From contig OX439040.1 of NCBI GenBank assembly GCA_949317995.1, positions 59,492,089-59,556,088 of the forward strand: a stretch of 64,000 nt of DNA. The letters are read 5' to 3'. Made by a program: the position numbers and the translations under genes. The notes beneath the pieces are model-generated. The model searched no databases and was not told where the DNA came from. It saw only the letters and a program-made list of their open reading frames with translations. Positions 52,721 to 64,000 of the stretch are shown here, in pieces (position 1 is the first letter of the stretch; every line of letters begins with the position of its first letter). The DNA is from Acholoe squamosa (taxonomy: Eukaryota; Annelida; Polychaeta; Phyllodocida; Polynoidae).

Positions 52721-54862
52721 AAGACATTCATAAATCCCTTGATTTACGCGTGGAAAGATGAAGATTATGAAACGGCTTTCAGGAAAATTCTTTGTCGAAA
52801 CAATCAAATCCAGCCTTGAAGGGAAGAGAGCTAATTGGAGATTGCTCAAAAATGGGGTTTTATGGGGCATAATCAAACCATGGAGACTCCCAAATGTGAA
52901 AGGTTGCAATATCTACATAACATCAGCTTGATTTAGTAAACAAAAACATCTTTTTAACAACACAAGCATGCCTGAGATCACACACATTCACATCCCCAGA
53001 TAAACAAATAGCTCCCACAACATACAATGTCTACCTTGCAATGTTAATAAACACTACTTTATAGTCTGTCTTTGTGTCCCATTATGTGAGAATAGCTGTG
53101 ATTCTCTGCAAAAATCGCGTAGCGGAGCCTCACCTTTTGACATATTATTTGTTTATCAGGATTATTTCCATGAAACAGGGAACGAGCTTTTCATTTCCCA
53201 ACCTCAACCCCAATTTACCCTCTTTCAGATGATGACTCATTCAGACAAGTATGTGGGGCAGCCCTATAGAACAAATGCCCACTATTTAAAGAGTGATATT
53301 TAATTTCAACAGATTATTACATTGTTTGTGCAACGCAATGCTGTATACTCTATTGCATACTTGATATCAATTAGCAATTTAGCATTGGAATGGATAAACA
53401 AAATGGATGGGGAGCAGCCAAAAATGAGAAGGGGTTCACCCCCCCCCCTAACAAGTATACAAAGTACACAGCGACTTCTATACTTTTAATTTACGTTAAG
53501 TACGTAAATACACAAATTAAGCAAATTCTAATATAAATGTGCAGTACACTTTTTACAGTGTAGAGAAGAGGTTTTGCATCCCGAGAGAGTCGCGCTGTCC
53601 CCCAACTACTTTTTACCCACTACTCCTCAGTGCCGCCCATGCCACGTCCTTATTTGTACCGCGGTTGTGTTATCCAGAGTGTCAAAAGCCAAGAAATCTC
53701 TCCTATGTGTAATCATTAGTGAAGTACTTGGCCCTTTTAGAGGGTGAACATTCTACAGTATTACGACGATGTACTATTATAATATTATTATACAGGATGA
53801 CTTACAAACTATAATGACAGGGTAACCACTTTAGTCGTATATGTGATTATATTCAATCCAGGCGTTTGAAGAAGCACCTCAACTTGAGAGAGCTTTGGTT
53901 TGGGATTTAAGCTTTTAGATAAGGCGTGTTGCCTAAAGCATGAGCTCTCGGTGAATAGATCAAAAGAGGTGCATATCAGGAAGAACGTGGAGTAAAAATA
54001 AAGAGTGTGGGTGCCATTGCTTTGTGGTCACGGAGGCACCTTGCTGTATGGGTCATTGTGATGGTGATACTGGCACAATGGGTACACAGAAAAAAAAACA
54101 AGTTAGTCAGTCTAACTTAACTTAGTCAAAACAGCTAAATTATATTAGTTAGTGCATCTGACTAACAGGTGACTAACAATGACTAACTTATGTTAGACTC
54201 ATTGACCAACCCAACGTTAGCCACTTTGAATAAGGGGTGATGCCAGCTTTTCACACCAGGTGGCAGGCTTGTTTGCAACAGGACTTTTGTGGTGGGTGTG
54301 TATCAGAAAAAGTTCTATGAATGTCGAAATTATGGAGATTTTTGATTGTCCAATATGCTCAGGGCTTTCACAATTCAACTTAACATCATGCTTGACAAAA
54401 ATACCAAATGTACTGATGAGTTATAAAAGGAACCAGGTACTGAGATAGATAACACCTCTTCTGTGGTAATTTAGATATATACATGTATGCATACTATAGG
54501 CCCTCAATTTGTGTGGCGAACCCAGGGCTCTGGCTGAGGGTTTGCAAAAGGATGAAATTGGAAGCATTTATCATGATTCCTAAATGATGATACTCTGTTT
54601 TACAGGTGTTTAAATCCTATATAGTCTTTAGACTTTCCTATTACATAGAAATGTGTGTGTCAAAATATTAGCGTACATGGTCAAAACCAAATCCTACTGT
54701 TAAACCTAGCATATGAGATATGCCTGTGGATATGCCCTGCCTGTAAGCCCCGTCCTATGTTAGGACAATGATATAAGCTAAAGTAGGCCACTTAGATGGT
54801 CTATAAGCCGGCAGTCAAAATAATGCAAACCAAGAGAAGTTGGTCACTTTGACTAACAGTTA
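52721..54862. other. Host non-coding DNA
   Basis: No gene. From ~54,100 the sequence is rich in GACTAAC/GTTAGTC words, a degenerate simple repeat that resumes after the MITE at 55,184-55,290. Confidence 0.45.
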
Positions 54863-55180
54863 GGGAGTGATCATTTTTTAACAACAGGGGGGGCCGGTGG
54901 GTTTGAGGGGGGGTCAGAATTTTTTCAACCCCTTGACCGGGGGGGGTCAGAATTTTTTTTAATACCTCTGATGGGGGGGGGGTCAAAATAATTTCACCTG
55001 TTTTCAGTGGAAATCCCCGCGTGTTACTATAGGCTAGAAGGGGACGTTCGCACGCGATTTTTGTCCCTTATGGGGGGGTTGAACAAATTTTACCCCCTCG
55101 AGAGGGGGGGTCGAAATTTTTTTCGCACGTCCACGCGCAAACCCACCAGCCCCCCTGTTGTTAAAAAAATGATCACTCCC
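54863..55180. mobile_element. MITE of the GGGAGTGATCA family, copy 3
   Basis: 318 bp with the same inverted ends as copies 1 and 2, flanked by TTA. It carries two GGTCAGAATTTTT/GGGGTCAAAATAATTTCACC segments. It lies inside the GACTAAC-rich stretch. Confidence 0.8.
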
Positions 55181-55290
55181 TTAGTCATATTCGACTAAGA
55201 AAAACTTGGACACTTAGGCACATGCTTTTGACTAACTATTGTTAGAAAGTTATCCTTTTTGACTAACATCTGACTAAGATTTTGAAGATT

Positions 55291-56365
55291 ATTTTTTTCA
55301 GTATACTCGGTAGTACGGAGTGTGGTAGGCGGACATCCATTAGCTTTCACACACAATGCCATGACATCCCACCTTAAGAGAGTGTGTCAAATTTCGGCCC
55401 AACTTTATAATGGATGTTAGCATCTTTTCTTAGAGAGTGACTGATAACTCCTGCAAAAAAAGATATACAGGCAAATGATCCTACCCAGCTTGGAATACTG
55501 TCCATGTATATGGCCTTAGCGTGTTCCTTTGTGGGCAGACCCCTGCTGAAGCTGATACCTTGTGAGATAAGGACTGATAACTGCGAGCTGATGGGTACTA
55601 GGTATTATATCATATACCATTTTATTATTCCATAAATTGTAACATATTTTGTATTAATCAAAGGATATCTATGAAATTAATACATAGGTTGGTTCTAAGA
55701 GCTATAAGAGCGCTCAAACTTTGTATAAGAGCGTTCATGCCCCACTGCACACCAGCCAGGTCAGCTACAAACACTCTCTCTGACATCAAAGGCTCCGACC
55801 TAATGGTTCACTGCACAATATAATAAGAATAAGGGTCTCAGTGTGCGACCTCATGGTCCAATGCACAAATCAATAACTTGTAAGTGAATGCAACCGGCCG
55901 TCACGGGTGCCTGAGCACCGCTGACGCCGTCATGAGTGTCTGAGCACTCTAATAACTGAACAATGGGTTACATAAGCACGACGCCATAACCGTTCGGTCG
56001 CTCTAGCGTCGCTCCTGAGCAAGCTAGGTCAAATATCAAAGCATTTATGGAAAGCCCATAATTAGACGGTCAAAATGAGCCCAAGATCAAGGCGGAACTC
56101 TCATTATTAAGGAAGTTATGCCATGGAGACTGAAAGGAGCTCTGAGTTCCCTACAGACAAACCGGCGGGAGTTACGCGCCTATCCAGCGGGCATTATAAA
56201 CTTGGCATATTCAACTCCGCGCATGCGCAAAATGGCGGTTATAAACGCATAAACGACCGAGTTATGAGGGTTTGAAGATGCAGAACCGACCAAGACAAAG
56301 GGGGGCACAGCGGCGTCCATGGGGGTCCTTTGTCCCCCTGGGACACATGAAAGACTCCCCTCAAA
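55291..56365. other. Host non-coding DNA
   Basis: No gene seen. GCGCATGCGC (NRF-1-type) lies near 56,218. Confidence 0.4.
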
Positions 56366-56369
56366 CAAT

Positions 56370-56955
56370 TGTAGAGTTAGGCAGATGCTACTGGCTCCAG
56401 TCAGTCTGGAGGTGCTTTTCCAAGATTTGCTACAAATAGCCTGTCTGCACCTCCAGGAAGTCAGATCACCAAGAACCGCTCTAGAGGTAACATCTCCAGT
56501 CATCTCCTGCTACCTGCTATACCACTGCACTATGGTGAAACTATGCTAGAGAGGCATTGGTTTCTATCATTAGTGGCCAGGGGCTATCTCCTTCAAGACT
56601 TCCACCAGAGGGTAAAGTTATTCATTATTACATTATTCCTCTAAGCAGCAGGTCAGGAGCTAGGTGTGGGAACCCACCTAGAACTATGCTGGACATTGTA
56701 TTATTAATACCTCACAGGTGGAGTGGAACAGAACATTATACTTTATAAATTACTGTATATTTACTGTATGTACAATTTACCTACATACTTACTACTGTAG
56801 GATTGATATTTCTTACATGTTGCCTAAAGCTGAATAAACCAGTGACAACTGGAAATAACACTATTTATAAGAGCCTTGAGATAATTACACTATATACCAC
56901 TAGTCTTATGATATTTCTCATATGACAACTTGATCATGCCAATCACTAGTATGAC
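56370..56955 (+). repeat. Putative 5' LTR of the Ty3/gypsy element
   Basis: Contains TATA-like ACTTTATAAATTAC (~56,740) and AATAAA (~56,832) in the order expected for an LTR, and ends just before a TGG-starting primer-binding site at 56,960. Boundaries are guesses because the 3' LTR is outside the window. Confidence 0.45.
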
Positions 56956-56959
56956 AAAG

Positions 56960-56977
56960 TGGTGGAGAACATCCTAC
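56960..56977 (+). promoter_or_regulatory. Putative primer-binding site
   Basis: TGGTGGAGAACATCC: TGG is complementary to the universal tRNA CCA end. I cannot assign the tRNA. Confidence 0.4.
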
Positions 56978-57099
56978 TAAGATCCCATCTCTCACAGGCT
57001 CATAAAAATTAAAGCTGGTAACACAACTAAGAACAATCATACACACAGTAAAACCCACTCCACCCACCCAGTGACCTTGACCTTGACACCATGCCCACC

Positions 57100-57500
57100 A
57101 AGGTCACCAGTGAGATCTCCCACATACCAGTGAGATCTCCCACATACCAGTGAGAGCTCCCACATACCAGTGAGATCTCCCACACATCAGTGAGATCCCA
57201 CACACATCAATGAGATCTCCCACACATCAATGAGATCTCTCACACAGCAGTAAGATCTCCCACATATCAGTGAGGTCTCCCACACGTCAGTGAGGTCTCC
57301 CACACGTCAGTGAGGTCTCCCACACGTCAGTGAGGTCTCCCACACATCAGTGAGGTCTCCCACACGTCAGTGAAGTCTCCCACATGTCAGTGAGGTCTCC
57401 CACACGTCAGTGAGGTCTCCCACACGTCAGTGAGGTCTCCCACATGTCAGTGAGGTCTCCCACACATCAGTGAGGTCTCCCACACGTCAGTGAGGTCCAC
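57100..57500 (+). repeat. 20-bp minisatellite in the retrotransposon leader
   Basis: About 19 tandem units of CACACGTCAGTGAGGTCTCC and variants (CACATACCAGTGAGATCTCC at the 5' end). Each unit contains a stop or open frame depending on phase. It lies between the primer-binding site and gag and runs into the gag frame. Confidence 0.9.
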
Positions 57501-59511
57501 CCCACACATCAAGGTCTTATCAGTCAAGCTGGCAGAACAACACACAAAGACCTTACGTAGTCAGGGGCCTGTTGAAGAGGTCTCCCTCCCACCTAGATCT
57601 AGGAGGCCCACAAGAGGCAAACCAGCCTCCAATACAACAGACCCACACCCAGTAGACCCCGCACCTCCCACCCTGTCTACTCAGGGAACAACCAGTTCTC
57701 AGGGATCCAACATTTCCCAGGGATCTCTACAGGACGCACAACTCACGCTATCTACCTCAGGGGAAGAAGGATCTGCCTCAGGGGGTGGATCCACACCCTC
57801 ATCTAGATCCTCCACCCCAGCTCCAGCCTTTGACAGCCACTCCTCCAGAGACACCTCCCCCACACCCTCCATCATGGACACCGATGAAGGCCCCCAACCT
57901 AATCAGACAGCTGAGAAGATAAGGGCCTATGAGAAGGCCATCCAAGATGCAGTTACTGCCCTAGAGACCAACAAGTCCCAGCAGGAGGAAAGGGAGAGGA
58001 TCCTCAACCAACAACTGGCAGAGAGGAATGCAGCTATGGATGCCCAACAGAAGGCCATGGAAGATCAGCGGAAGTCCCTAGAGAGACAACAACAACAGAT
58101 AGCAGACCTCATGAAAATGGTATCATCCCAGACCCCACAGCCTCCCACACCTGCCATCACACCTGTTGTCCCACCATCTGCCTCTGGATCCAAAGAGGAC
58201 ATCATAATCTCCATGGTGTCCAACATGACCAAGCTCATAGACAATAAACAGCAGGACGATAGAAAGATCAGGATACATGAGGTAACAAAACCCAAAACCT
58301 TTTCACACCCATCACCACTCATGTCAACAGCATTATTTATTGATCACAAATTCCCAGAATATCTGAAGGATAAGTACAAAGTAACAGACAGTGACACCAT
58401 GGTAACATATTTACCCAAGTACCTCGAAGGACAAGCACTAGCTTGGTTTGAATCCTTCAGGGAGAGTGCCACACCTGATATGTTGACATGGACCAATGTA
58501 GTAAATAAATTAAAAGAGTATTTTGCTACTCGAGACAATATAATCTCAAGGACTGCACTCCGTGCACAAAAGGTAGATGAACCTGTCCTAGACTATGCAT
58601 GCCATCTCAGGAAAGTGTGTAATGCCCAACGCCAAAGCGATGAAATCCTAAGCAAGGCATTTACCCAAGGCATGAGGCCCTGGATCTCTGTGGCTCTTGA
58701 GAACAAGAAAATAGACTCCTTTGACCAAGCCATAGACCTAGCCTTGGAGGTTGAGACCCAAGAAAGATCTAGGAAGGTAAGGGATGCAGAGTCAAACCCA
58801 CAGCCTACAAACAAAAAGGTCCAGGAAATCAGCACTAGTGCAGATGAAGATGTTAACCTAATGTCTAGTGCCCATGTAAGGCAACAGGAGGCTAAGGTTG
58901 CATCAAGAGACCCTACCGGTAGATATAGAGGAAATAACTATGACCCCAACTACCAATCCAATAGAGGTAGAGGTAGAGGGGGCAACAACAACAACCGGGG
59001 GGGTCACAACAGTAGGAAAGACAACAGCTCTTCCAACTCCAACAATGGTGACTCTTCATACAGTGATAGGAGAGACAGAACCCCAAGTAATGGCAGATCC
59101 TATAATAATCAGGGATCCAACAGTAGGAGCCATAGTCCACATAGGAACTATAACTCTGGATCCTACAACAACAATGGTTCCTACAACAACAGCCAGGGTT
59201 CAAACAACTCTGGATCCTATAATCAAGGATCCAACAGTAGAAGCCATAGCCCACATAGGAACTACAACAGTGGATCCTACAACAACAATGGTGCCTACAA
59301 CAACCAGAGATCCAATAACTCCGGTCAATACAGCAACTCTGGTCAATATAACCAGGGTTCCAACTCACGCCAGGAGGATTACAAACCTGACACAAGAGGT
59401 TACCAGGGGAACCAACAAAGTAACCCCCAAATACCACCTCATGTGATGGATCAAATCTCCAAGCTCCTGGTGGCAGCCATCTCAACCACCCCACAGAACC
59501 AGGAAAACTAG
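57490..59511 (+). CDS. gag: Gag of a Ty3/gypsy retrotransposon
   Basis: The frame is open from 57,454; codon 57,490 is GTG, and the first in-frame ATG is 57,874, which would give 545 residues. The order is a Ser/Thr/Pro-rich N-terminus, a coiled coil (~140-210 of the long frame), a Retrotrans_gag capsid domain (~280-420, with GQALAWFESF), and a long low-complexity tail of RGRGG and SYNNQGSNSRSHSPH repeats in place of an obvious CCHC knuckle. The RGG/Asn-rich tail probably binds RNA. The stop TAG (59,509-59,511) is followed at once by a hairpin, and pol continues in the -1 frame. Overlapping frames such as 58,898-59,446 are shadows of the repeats. Confidence 0.85.
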   Translation: MRSTPHIKVLSVKLAEQHTKTLRSQGPVEEVSLPPRSRRPTRGKPASNTTDPHPVDPAPPTLSTQGTTSSQGSNISQGSLQDAQLTLSTSGEEGSASGGGSTPSSRSSTPAPAFDSHSSRDTSPTPSIMDTDEGPQPNQTAEKIRAYEKAIQDAVTALETNKSQQEERERILNQQLAERNAAMDAQQKAMEDQRKSLERQQQQIADLMKMVSSQTPQPPTPAITPVVPPSASGSKEDIIISMVSNMTKLIDNKQQDDRKIRIHEVTKPKTFSHPSPLMSTALFIDHKFPEYLKDKYKVTDSDTMVTYLPKYLEGQALAWFESFRESATPDMLTWTNVVNKLKEYFATRDNIISRTALRAQKVDEPVLDYACHLRKVCNAQRQSDEILSKAFTQGMRPWISVALENKKIDSFDQAIDLALEVETQERSRKVRDAESNPQPTNKKVQEISTSADEDVNLMSSAHVRQQEAKVASRDPTGRYRGNNYDPNYQSNRGRGRGGNNNNRGGHNSRKDNSSSNSNNGDSSYSDRRDRTPSNGRSYNNQGSNSRSHSPHRNYNSGSYNNNGSYNNSQGSNNSGSYNQGSNSRSHSPHRNYNSGSYNNNGAYNNQRSNNSGQYSNSGQYNQGSNSRQEDYKPDTRGYQGNQQSNPQIPPHVMDQISKLLVAAISTTPQNQEN

Positions 59512-62500
59512 GATGTCACAGTGCCGATGGGCCAGTGCACTGTGACGCCCCAAAAACAAACAATCAATCAGGATTAACAAGGATCCAACCAGAGACAATT
59601 GCTAGTGCCAATCTACCATCTAACAGACAGAGACGTCCATCAGTGATACACATCACCCCGCCAGATTCATCATCAAAGGATACAGGTGAGAGTACCAAGC
59701 TTTCTATTGTACTTCTTCAAAATGGCTGTATCAATGCAAATCTATATGATGTTTCAGATGTACAATGTTTGGTTGATACAGGTGCTACCATCACCTGTGT
59801 CAGACAATCATTCCTCATGGACCTCCAAAAGAGATTCCATATCCAACTGAGGAAATCTAAAATCAACATCCATTTGGCAGATGGATCGGTGTGTCATGTT
59901 AGACATTCAGCTATGCTGAACTTTAGAATCCAAGGTGTCAGATTCCAATACCAATTTGCTGTAATTCCCAACCTCACACAACCCGTTGTTCTCGGCACAG
60001 ATTTCTTAAGCACTACAAAATCTCAAATTGAATTTAATGTTGATCCTGAACAAATTCTCAAACCCATTAGGGCAGTGAGGGATTTTACCATCCCTCCATT
60101 CTCTGAACTTGCAGTATTGGGTAAGGTCACATCTACTCAATCACTGCAAGGGAAAACTGGAGTAGTAGATAACCTCCAAAGAAATAACAATGCCCCATAT
60201 CTAGTTCAAAGGGCAGCAGTAACCCCCAGGGAAAATAACAAACATCCCCTAGTGTTACTCAACACCAGCAGGTGCCCACATAAAATCAAAAAGGGTGCCA
60301 TCATAGCTCTATTTCAGGAAGTCAAGGAATCTGATTTAGAAAAACCTCAACAAGTGTCAGACACAACCCCACACACTGATCAATCCATCTCAGCCATACG
60401 GCCTGAGGATGTAACTCAATTCAGTGACACAGACTCAGACTGTGAGTCCACATATGCTGACCCTGAACCCAACTCAATCAGACTCTCTGAAATAGCTGCT
60501 ATACATAGTGAGGCACATGACCTCGAGCCAGAATTGGAAGAGAATGTTCCACCAAAATCTGTGCTCACATCCAAAGATCATCATGATAGATTAGGATCAC
60601 TGCTGACCAAGTATGATGATATATTTGTAGGAAAAGATGGAGACATTGGTGCTACACACCTGTATACCCACTCAATACATGTAAAACCTGAAGCAGTACC
60701 ATGTCACTTCCTACCATATAGACAAACACCAGAAAAACAGGCCGCAATAGGGGAAGAGTGTGAAAGGCTAGTACAACAGGGCATTCTGAGAGAATGTGCT
60801 GAGGGCCCCTGGGCCTCCAGATCCTTTTTAGTACAAAAATCATCGGGAGGCCATAGGCTCGTCACAGATTTTCGTTATTTGAACCAGAACACGATAAATC
60901 AAGCCTTATCTACACCCCGAGCCGATGACACTCTAGACATGATAGGGTCACTCAGACCAAGAGTATTCAGTAAGCTAGATGCCCAACAGGGATTTTTTCA
61001 AATTCCTATAAGACAGGAGGACCAGCATAAAACCGCATTCATAGCAAATGACAAAAAATATGTCTATGAAAGGATGCCGATGGGTTTAGCAACGGCACCG
61101 GCGGGATTCTGCCATCTAGTCACATTAATTCTGAACAAACTCAAGTACAAATGTGCCCTACCATACCTAGATGACATATTGGTATTATCACCATCAATCG
61201 AACAACACTTCCATGACCTGGAAGATGTGTTCAACAGCCTAAGAGTTGGTAAACTCAAACTGAAGAAATCAAAATGTGAATACTTCATAGACAGAATAGA
61301 CTTCTTGGGAATGAGAGTCACACCCATGGGACTGCAACCATCTCCCACAAAGGTGGAATCAATCAAAACCTTCCCAACACCAAAATCAGTCAAAAATGTC
61401 AGATCCTTCACAGGCCTATGCCAATACTTCAAAAGGTTTATCAAAGGTTATGCCCAAATTGCTAGACCATTGTATGATCTACAGACACATCTCAAAGCAT
61501 TTGTCTGGACAGAGGATGCAGATAATGCTTTCAAAACATTAAAGCATGCCCTCTGTACCAATGCTCTTCTCAGATATCCAAACTATGAGAAAGAGTTCAG
61601 TTTGGCAACTGATGCTTCCAATGTGAGTTTAGGAGCTGTACTCTCACAGAGAGATAATGAAGGAGTGCTAAGACCAGTAGCCTTTGCAGGTAGAACCCTC
61701 TCCAAACATGAGAGAAACTACAATACCACAGAGAGAGAACTACTGGGAGTAGTGTATGGAGTATTACATTTCAGACACTATCTAGAGACTAGACACTTCC
61801 AATTATACACAGACCATGCAGCCCTGATCCCACTACTAACCAATACAGGACTCACACATAGATGGGCCAGATGGGCTCTAGACATACAACAATTTTCATT
61901 CACCATCCAACATGTGAAAGGTGATGATAACACACCACCAGATGCTATGTCTAGAAGAGAGTACCCAGATTCCGGACCCATGACTAACCCTCCACCCCCA
62001 CCAAGGAGAGTTAGAGCAGCCAGTAGAACCAAGTTTGCAAAAGTAGCTAAGAAAGTACCATTCAAAAGGGATGATCCACCCAACACCATTGAAAGGCCAG
62101 AGACACCCATTAGGGGTATCTTGAAGCAATCTACACACTATGTGTTTTGCCACTGTGAGAGAGAATACTCACAACTCTTTCCAGATAATGACTTCGAGCC
62201 TATCGAATTCTCATCACTCAATCAGATGCTGAAGGCAACTCCTAAGGAGCCACCCTTCACCCCACCTGACTCAGATGATGAAGATTCAGAAGACACAATA
62301 TATGCTATCACTCAAGCAACTTCCAAATCAGTCAGATTCTTTGAATCAATGCAGGGAGAGGAAACATCAAACCAGTTGTGTCCTATGACCACACGCTCAA
62401 AGACTAGAGAAATGATTCAGGAGGGCATACCAAAACCCCCCACACAATCACAAACTATTCTAAATGAGAAAAAGGTCACAGGAAACAAACCTACCAAAAC

Positions 62501-64000
62501 CCCACCTGCCAGGAAAAATGTCACAAAAGACACTGCATCTACTAAATCAAAGAACTCTGAGACAAAGAAGAATGACAAAAAGCAAATTGTGCCTTTAAAG
62601 AAAAAGGTTGCCACTCCCATCAAGGCGAGAATAGGCCCTCTAAAGGAGCCTACACACCAAAACAAGAGTGACACACCCCAACAAAAGGCACAAGATAGGC
62701 CAATAGTCGATGAAAAAGAAAAAGAAAGAGACAGAATAAAACAACATGTGCTAGATATAAATCAACTACTGGATCAGATTCCCGACACATCCATCTCAGG
62801 TACAAACCTTGGCTTGGAACAAAGGAAGGACAAGGACCTATTGCCCCTCATACAATATCTTGAGGATGGGACCTTGCCTGCACCAAAAGCACAAGGAAAT
62901 AGAATCATCAACCAAGGCCAGACATACACCTTGGTAAATGGTACATTAGTCCATATATGCCCCATAAATTGGAGAAAAACCAATACTGTACCACTTCAAA
63001 TTGTTATACCACAGCAATGGGTAACAAGTACACTACAGTATTTCCATGACTCACCTACGGGCGGCCATCTTGGTTCCAGTAGGATGCTGTCAGCACTCCG
63101 ACCTAGGGTATATTGGAAGTCTATGCTAGCAGACACAACAAAATATGTTTCCACCTGCCACACATGCCTCACAGCAAAAAGGCAAGTACACTCACACAAA
63201 ACACCAATGACAGTGAGAGAGTACATGACTTCACCAATGAAGTTCCTAAACCTAGACGCGGTGGGACCACTTCCCACAACTGCCAGGGGAAACAAACATA
63301 TACAAGTCTGCATAGATTATGCTACCAGATATGCAACAGCTTGGGCTACTACTGACTTAAAAGCTGAAACAACAGCAGCAGAGTTCTACAAGAATATAAT
63401 TTGTCATCATGGAACACCAGCCACTCTTCAAACAGACAATGGAACATGTTATACAGGTGCAAAGTTCACAAAGTTAACTAAACACCTCAAGATCAAACAT
63501 AAATTCTCCTCACCATACAGGCCACAATCAAATGGGCTTGTAGAGAGATTCAATGCTAGCATCGGCACAGCACTCAGAGCATTCTGCTCAAAGCACCAAA
63601 ACAATTGGGATTCATTTATTGAACCCATAACCTTTGCATTAAACAACACTGAATCCCAAACCACAGGATTCACCCCTTTCTTCCTACTCCATGGAAGGAA
63701 CCCAGCCACCCCAATGGACTTAGGGCTGGGAATACAGGAAGACATATCCACCGTAGCAGACCATGTAGCTAACATGATAACAAATCAGGATACCTCTAGG
63801 AGGAAAGCTATAGAAAGGGTCGCCAAGCTACAAAAGGAAAGGAAAGATAGATATGATAAGAAACTTACACCACAGGAAATCAAGGTCACCGACATGGTGT
63901 ACCTAAACATACCAAGAATCCTGACCAACACAGAGTGTAAGAAACTTCAACCCCTTTTTATGGGACCATATGTTGTAGTAGATAGACCTAGTTTGACAAG
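59424..64000 (+). CDS. pol: Pol of the Ty3/gypsy retrotransposon (runs off window)
   Basis: The -1 frame is open from 59,424 to the window end; I found no stop in the parts I translated. Domains in order: aspartic protease (LVDTGAT, ~59,769), reverse transcriptase (LVTDFRYLN ~60,850; YLDD 61,164-61,175), RNase H (TDAS ~61,610; YTDHAAL ~61,800; DAMSR), a charged linker, and integrase. Integrase has the zinc module H...H...CHTC with CxxC (~63,040-63,180), then the catalytic core with LDAVGP (~63,255), QTDNG (~63,430) and VERF (~63,540). PR-RT-RH-IN order defines Ty3/gypsy. The intact frame suggests a young element. No chromodomain is visible before the edge. Confidence 0.92.
59502..59546 (+). 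promoter_or_regulatory. Putative -1 ribosomal frameshift signal, gag to pol
   Basis: GGAAAAC (59,502-59,508) sits directly before the gag stop. After a 6-nt spacer, GTCACAGTGC (59,515-59,524) pairs perfectly with GCACTGTGAC (59,537-59,546) around a 12-nt loop. The shift must occur between 59,424 (last stop in the pol frame is at 59,421) and 59,511. The heptamer is not a canonical X XXY YYZ site, so the exact slip codon is uncertain. Confidence 0.6.

Noticed and set aside
58898..59446. 182-codon frame overlapping gag
   Set aside because: Shadow frame of the repetitive Gag tail, rich in Thr/Pro by codon phase; no start context.

Overview
The window looks like nuclear DNA of a marine deuterostome that carries a large block of double-stranded DNA virus sequence. 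The host assignment rests on a three-exon profilin gene (39407-41000) whose wording resembles ambulacrarian (echinoderm/hemichordate) profilins, and on a mix of DIRS-type, LINE, Ty3/gypsy and MITE elements; amphioxus or another marine invertebrate cannot be excluded from sequence reading alone.

Bases 1 to about 32,110 are unlike the rest. They hold compact intronless genes with short TATA-to-ATG distances, tail-to-tail and head-to-head packing and overlapping frames, arranged as a giant inverted repeat. Left arm 1-~12,265 and right arm ~13,505-27,530 carry the same genes in mirror order: a small zinc-binding protein, a viral Bcl-2 homologue, an 887-residue nuclear coiled-coil protein with an activation-domain-like tail, and a 291-residue protein of unknown function. 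They surround a ~1.2 kb unique spacer with one gene (12439-12966). This is the layout of a herpesvirus short segment (IRS-US-TRS). To the right (27,531-32,126) lies unique sequence with a RING-H2 protein carrying a SUMO-interacting-like motif, a Cys-rich protein, a coiled-coil/zinc protein with a decayed paralogue, a Cys-rich 475-residue protein and a truncated tail-anchored protein. The last two faintly recall herpesvirus packaging (UL32) and nuclear-egress (UL34) proteins. I infer an endogenised or host-linked herpes-like virus; the family is not proven. The viral promoters share one grammar: octamer ATTTGCAT, CATGTGAC, a CCAAT/ATTGG box and TATATAA.

The inner 7-8 kb of each arm is non-coding, built from four satellite families. 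Embedded in them are 19 copies (9 left, 10 right) of a hairpin with a conserved 9-nt loop and compensating stem changes. A second helix also shows a compensatory pair, and a 173-nt multi-branched dyad sits at the inner edge. The left arm alone has a 215-bp piggyBac-type MITE with a visible empty site; the right arm alone has a 689-bp tandem duplication.

At ~32,110 viral sequence abuts a 5'-truncated, frameshifted DIRS-type fragment (RNase H plus tyrosine recombinase) and its repeats. Host DNA follows: MITEs of one GGGAGTGATCA family including a 1.7-kb member, profilin, tRNA-like SINE pieces, two decayed LINEs, and from ~56.4 kb an apparently intact Ty3/gypsy retrotransposon running off the right edge. 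Its gag and pol lie in different frames (-1) with a 10-bp hairpin directly after the gag stop.
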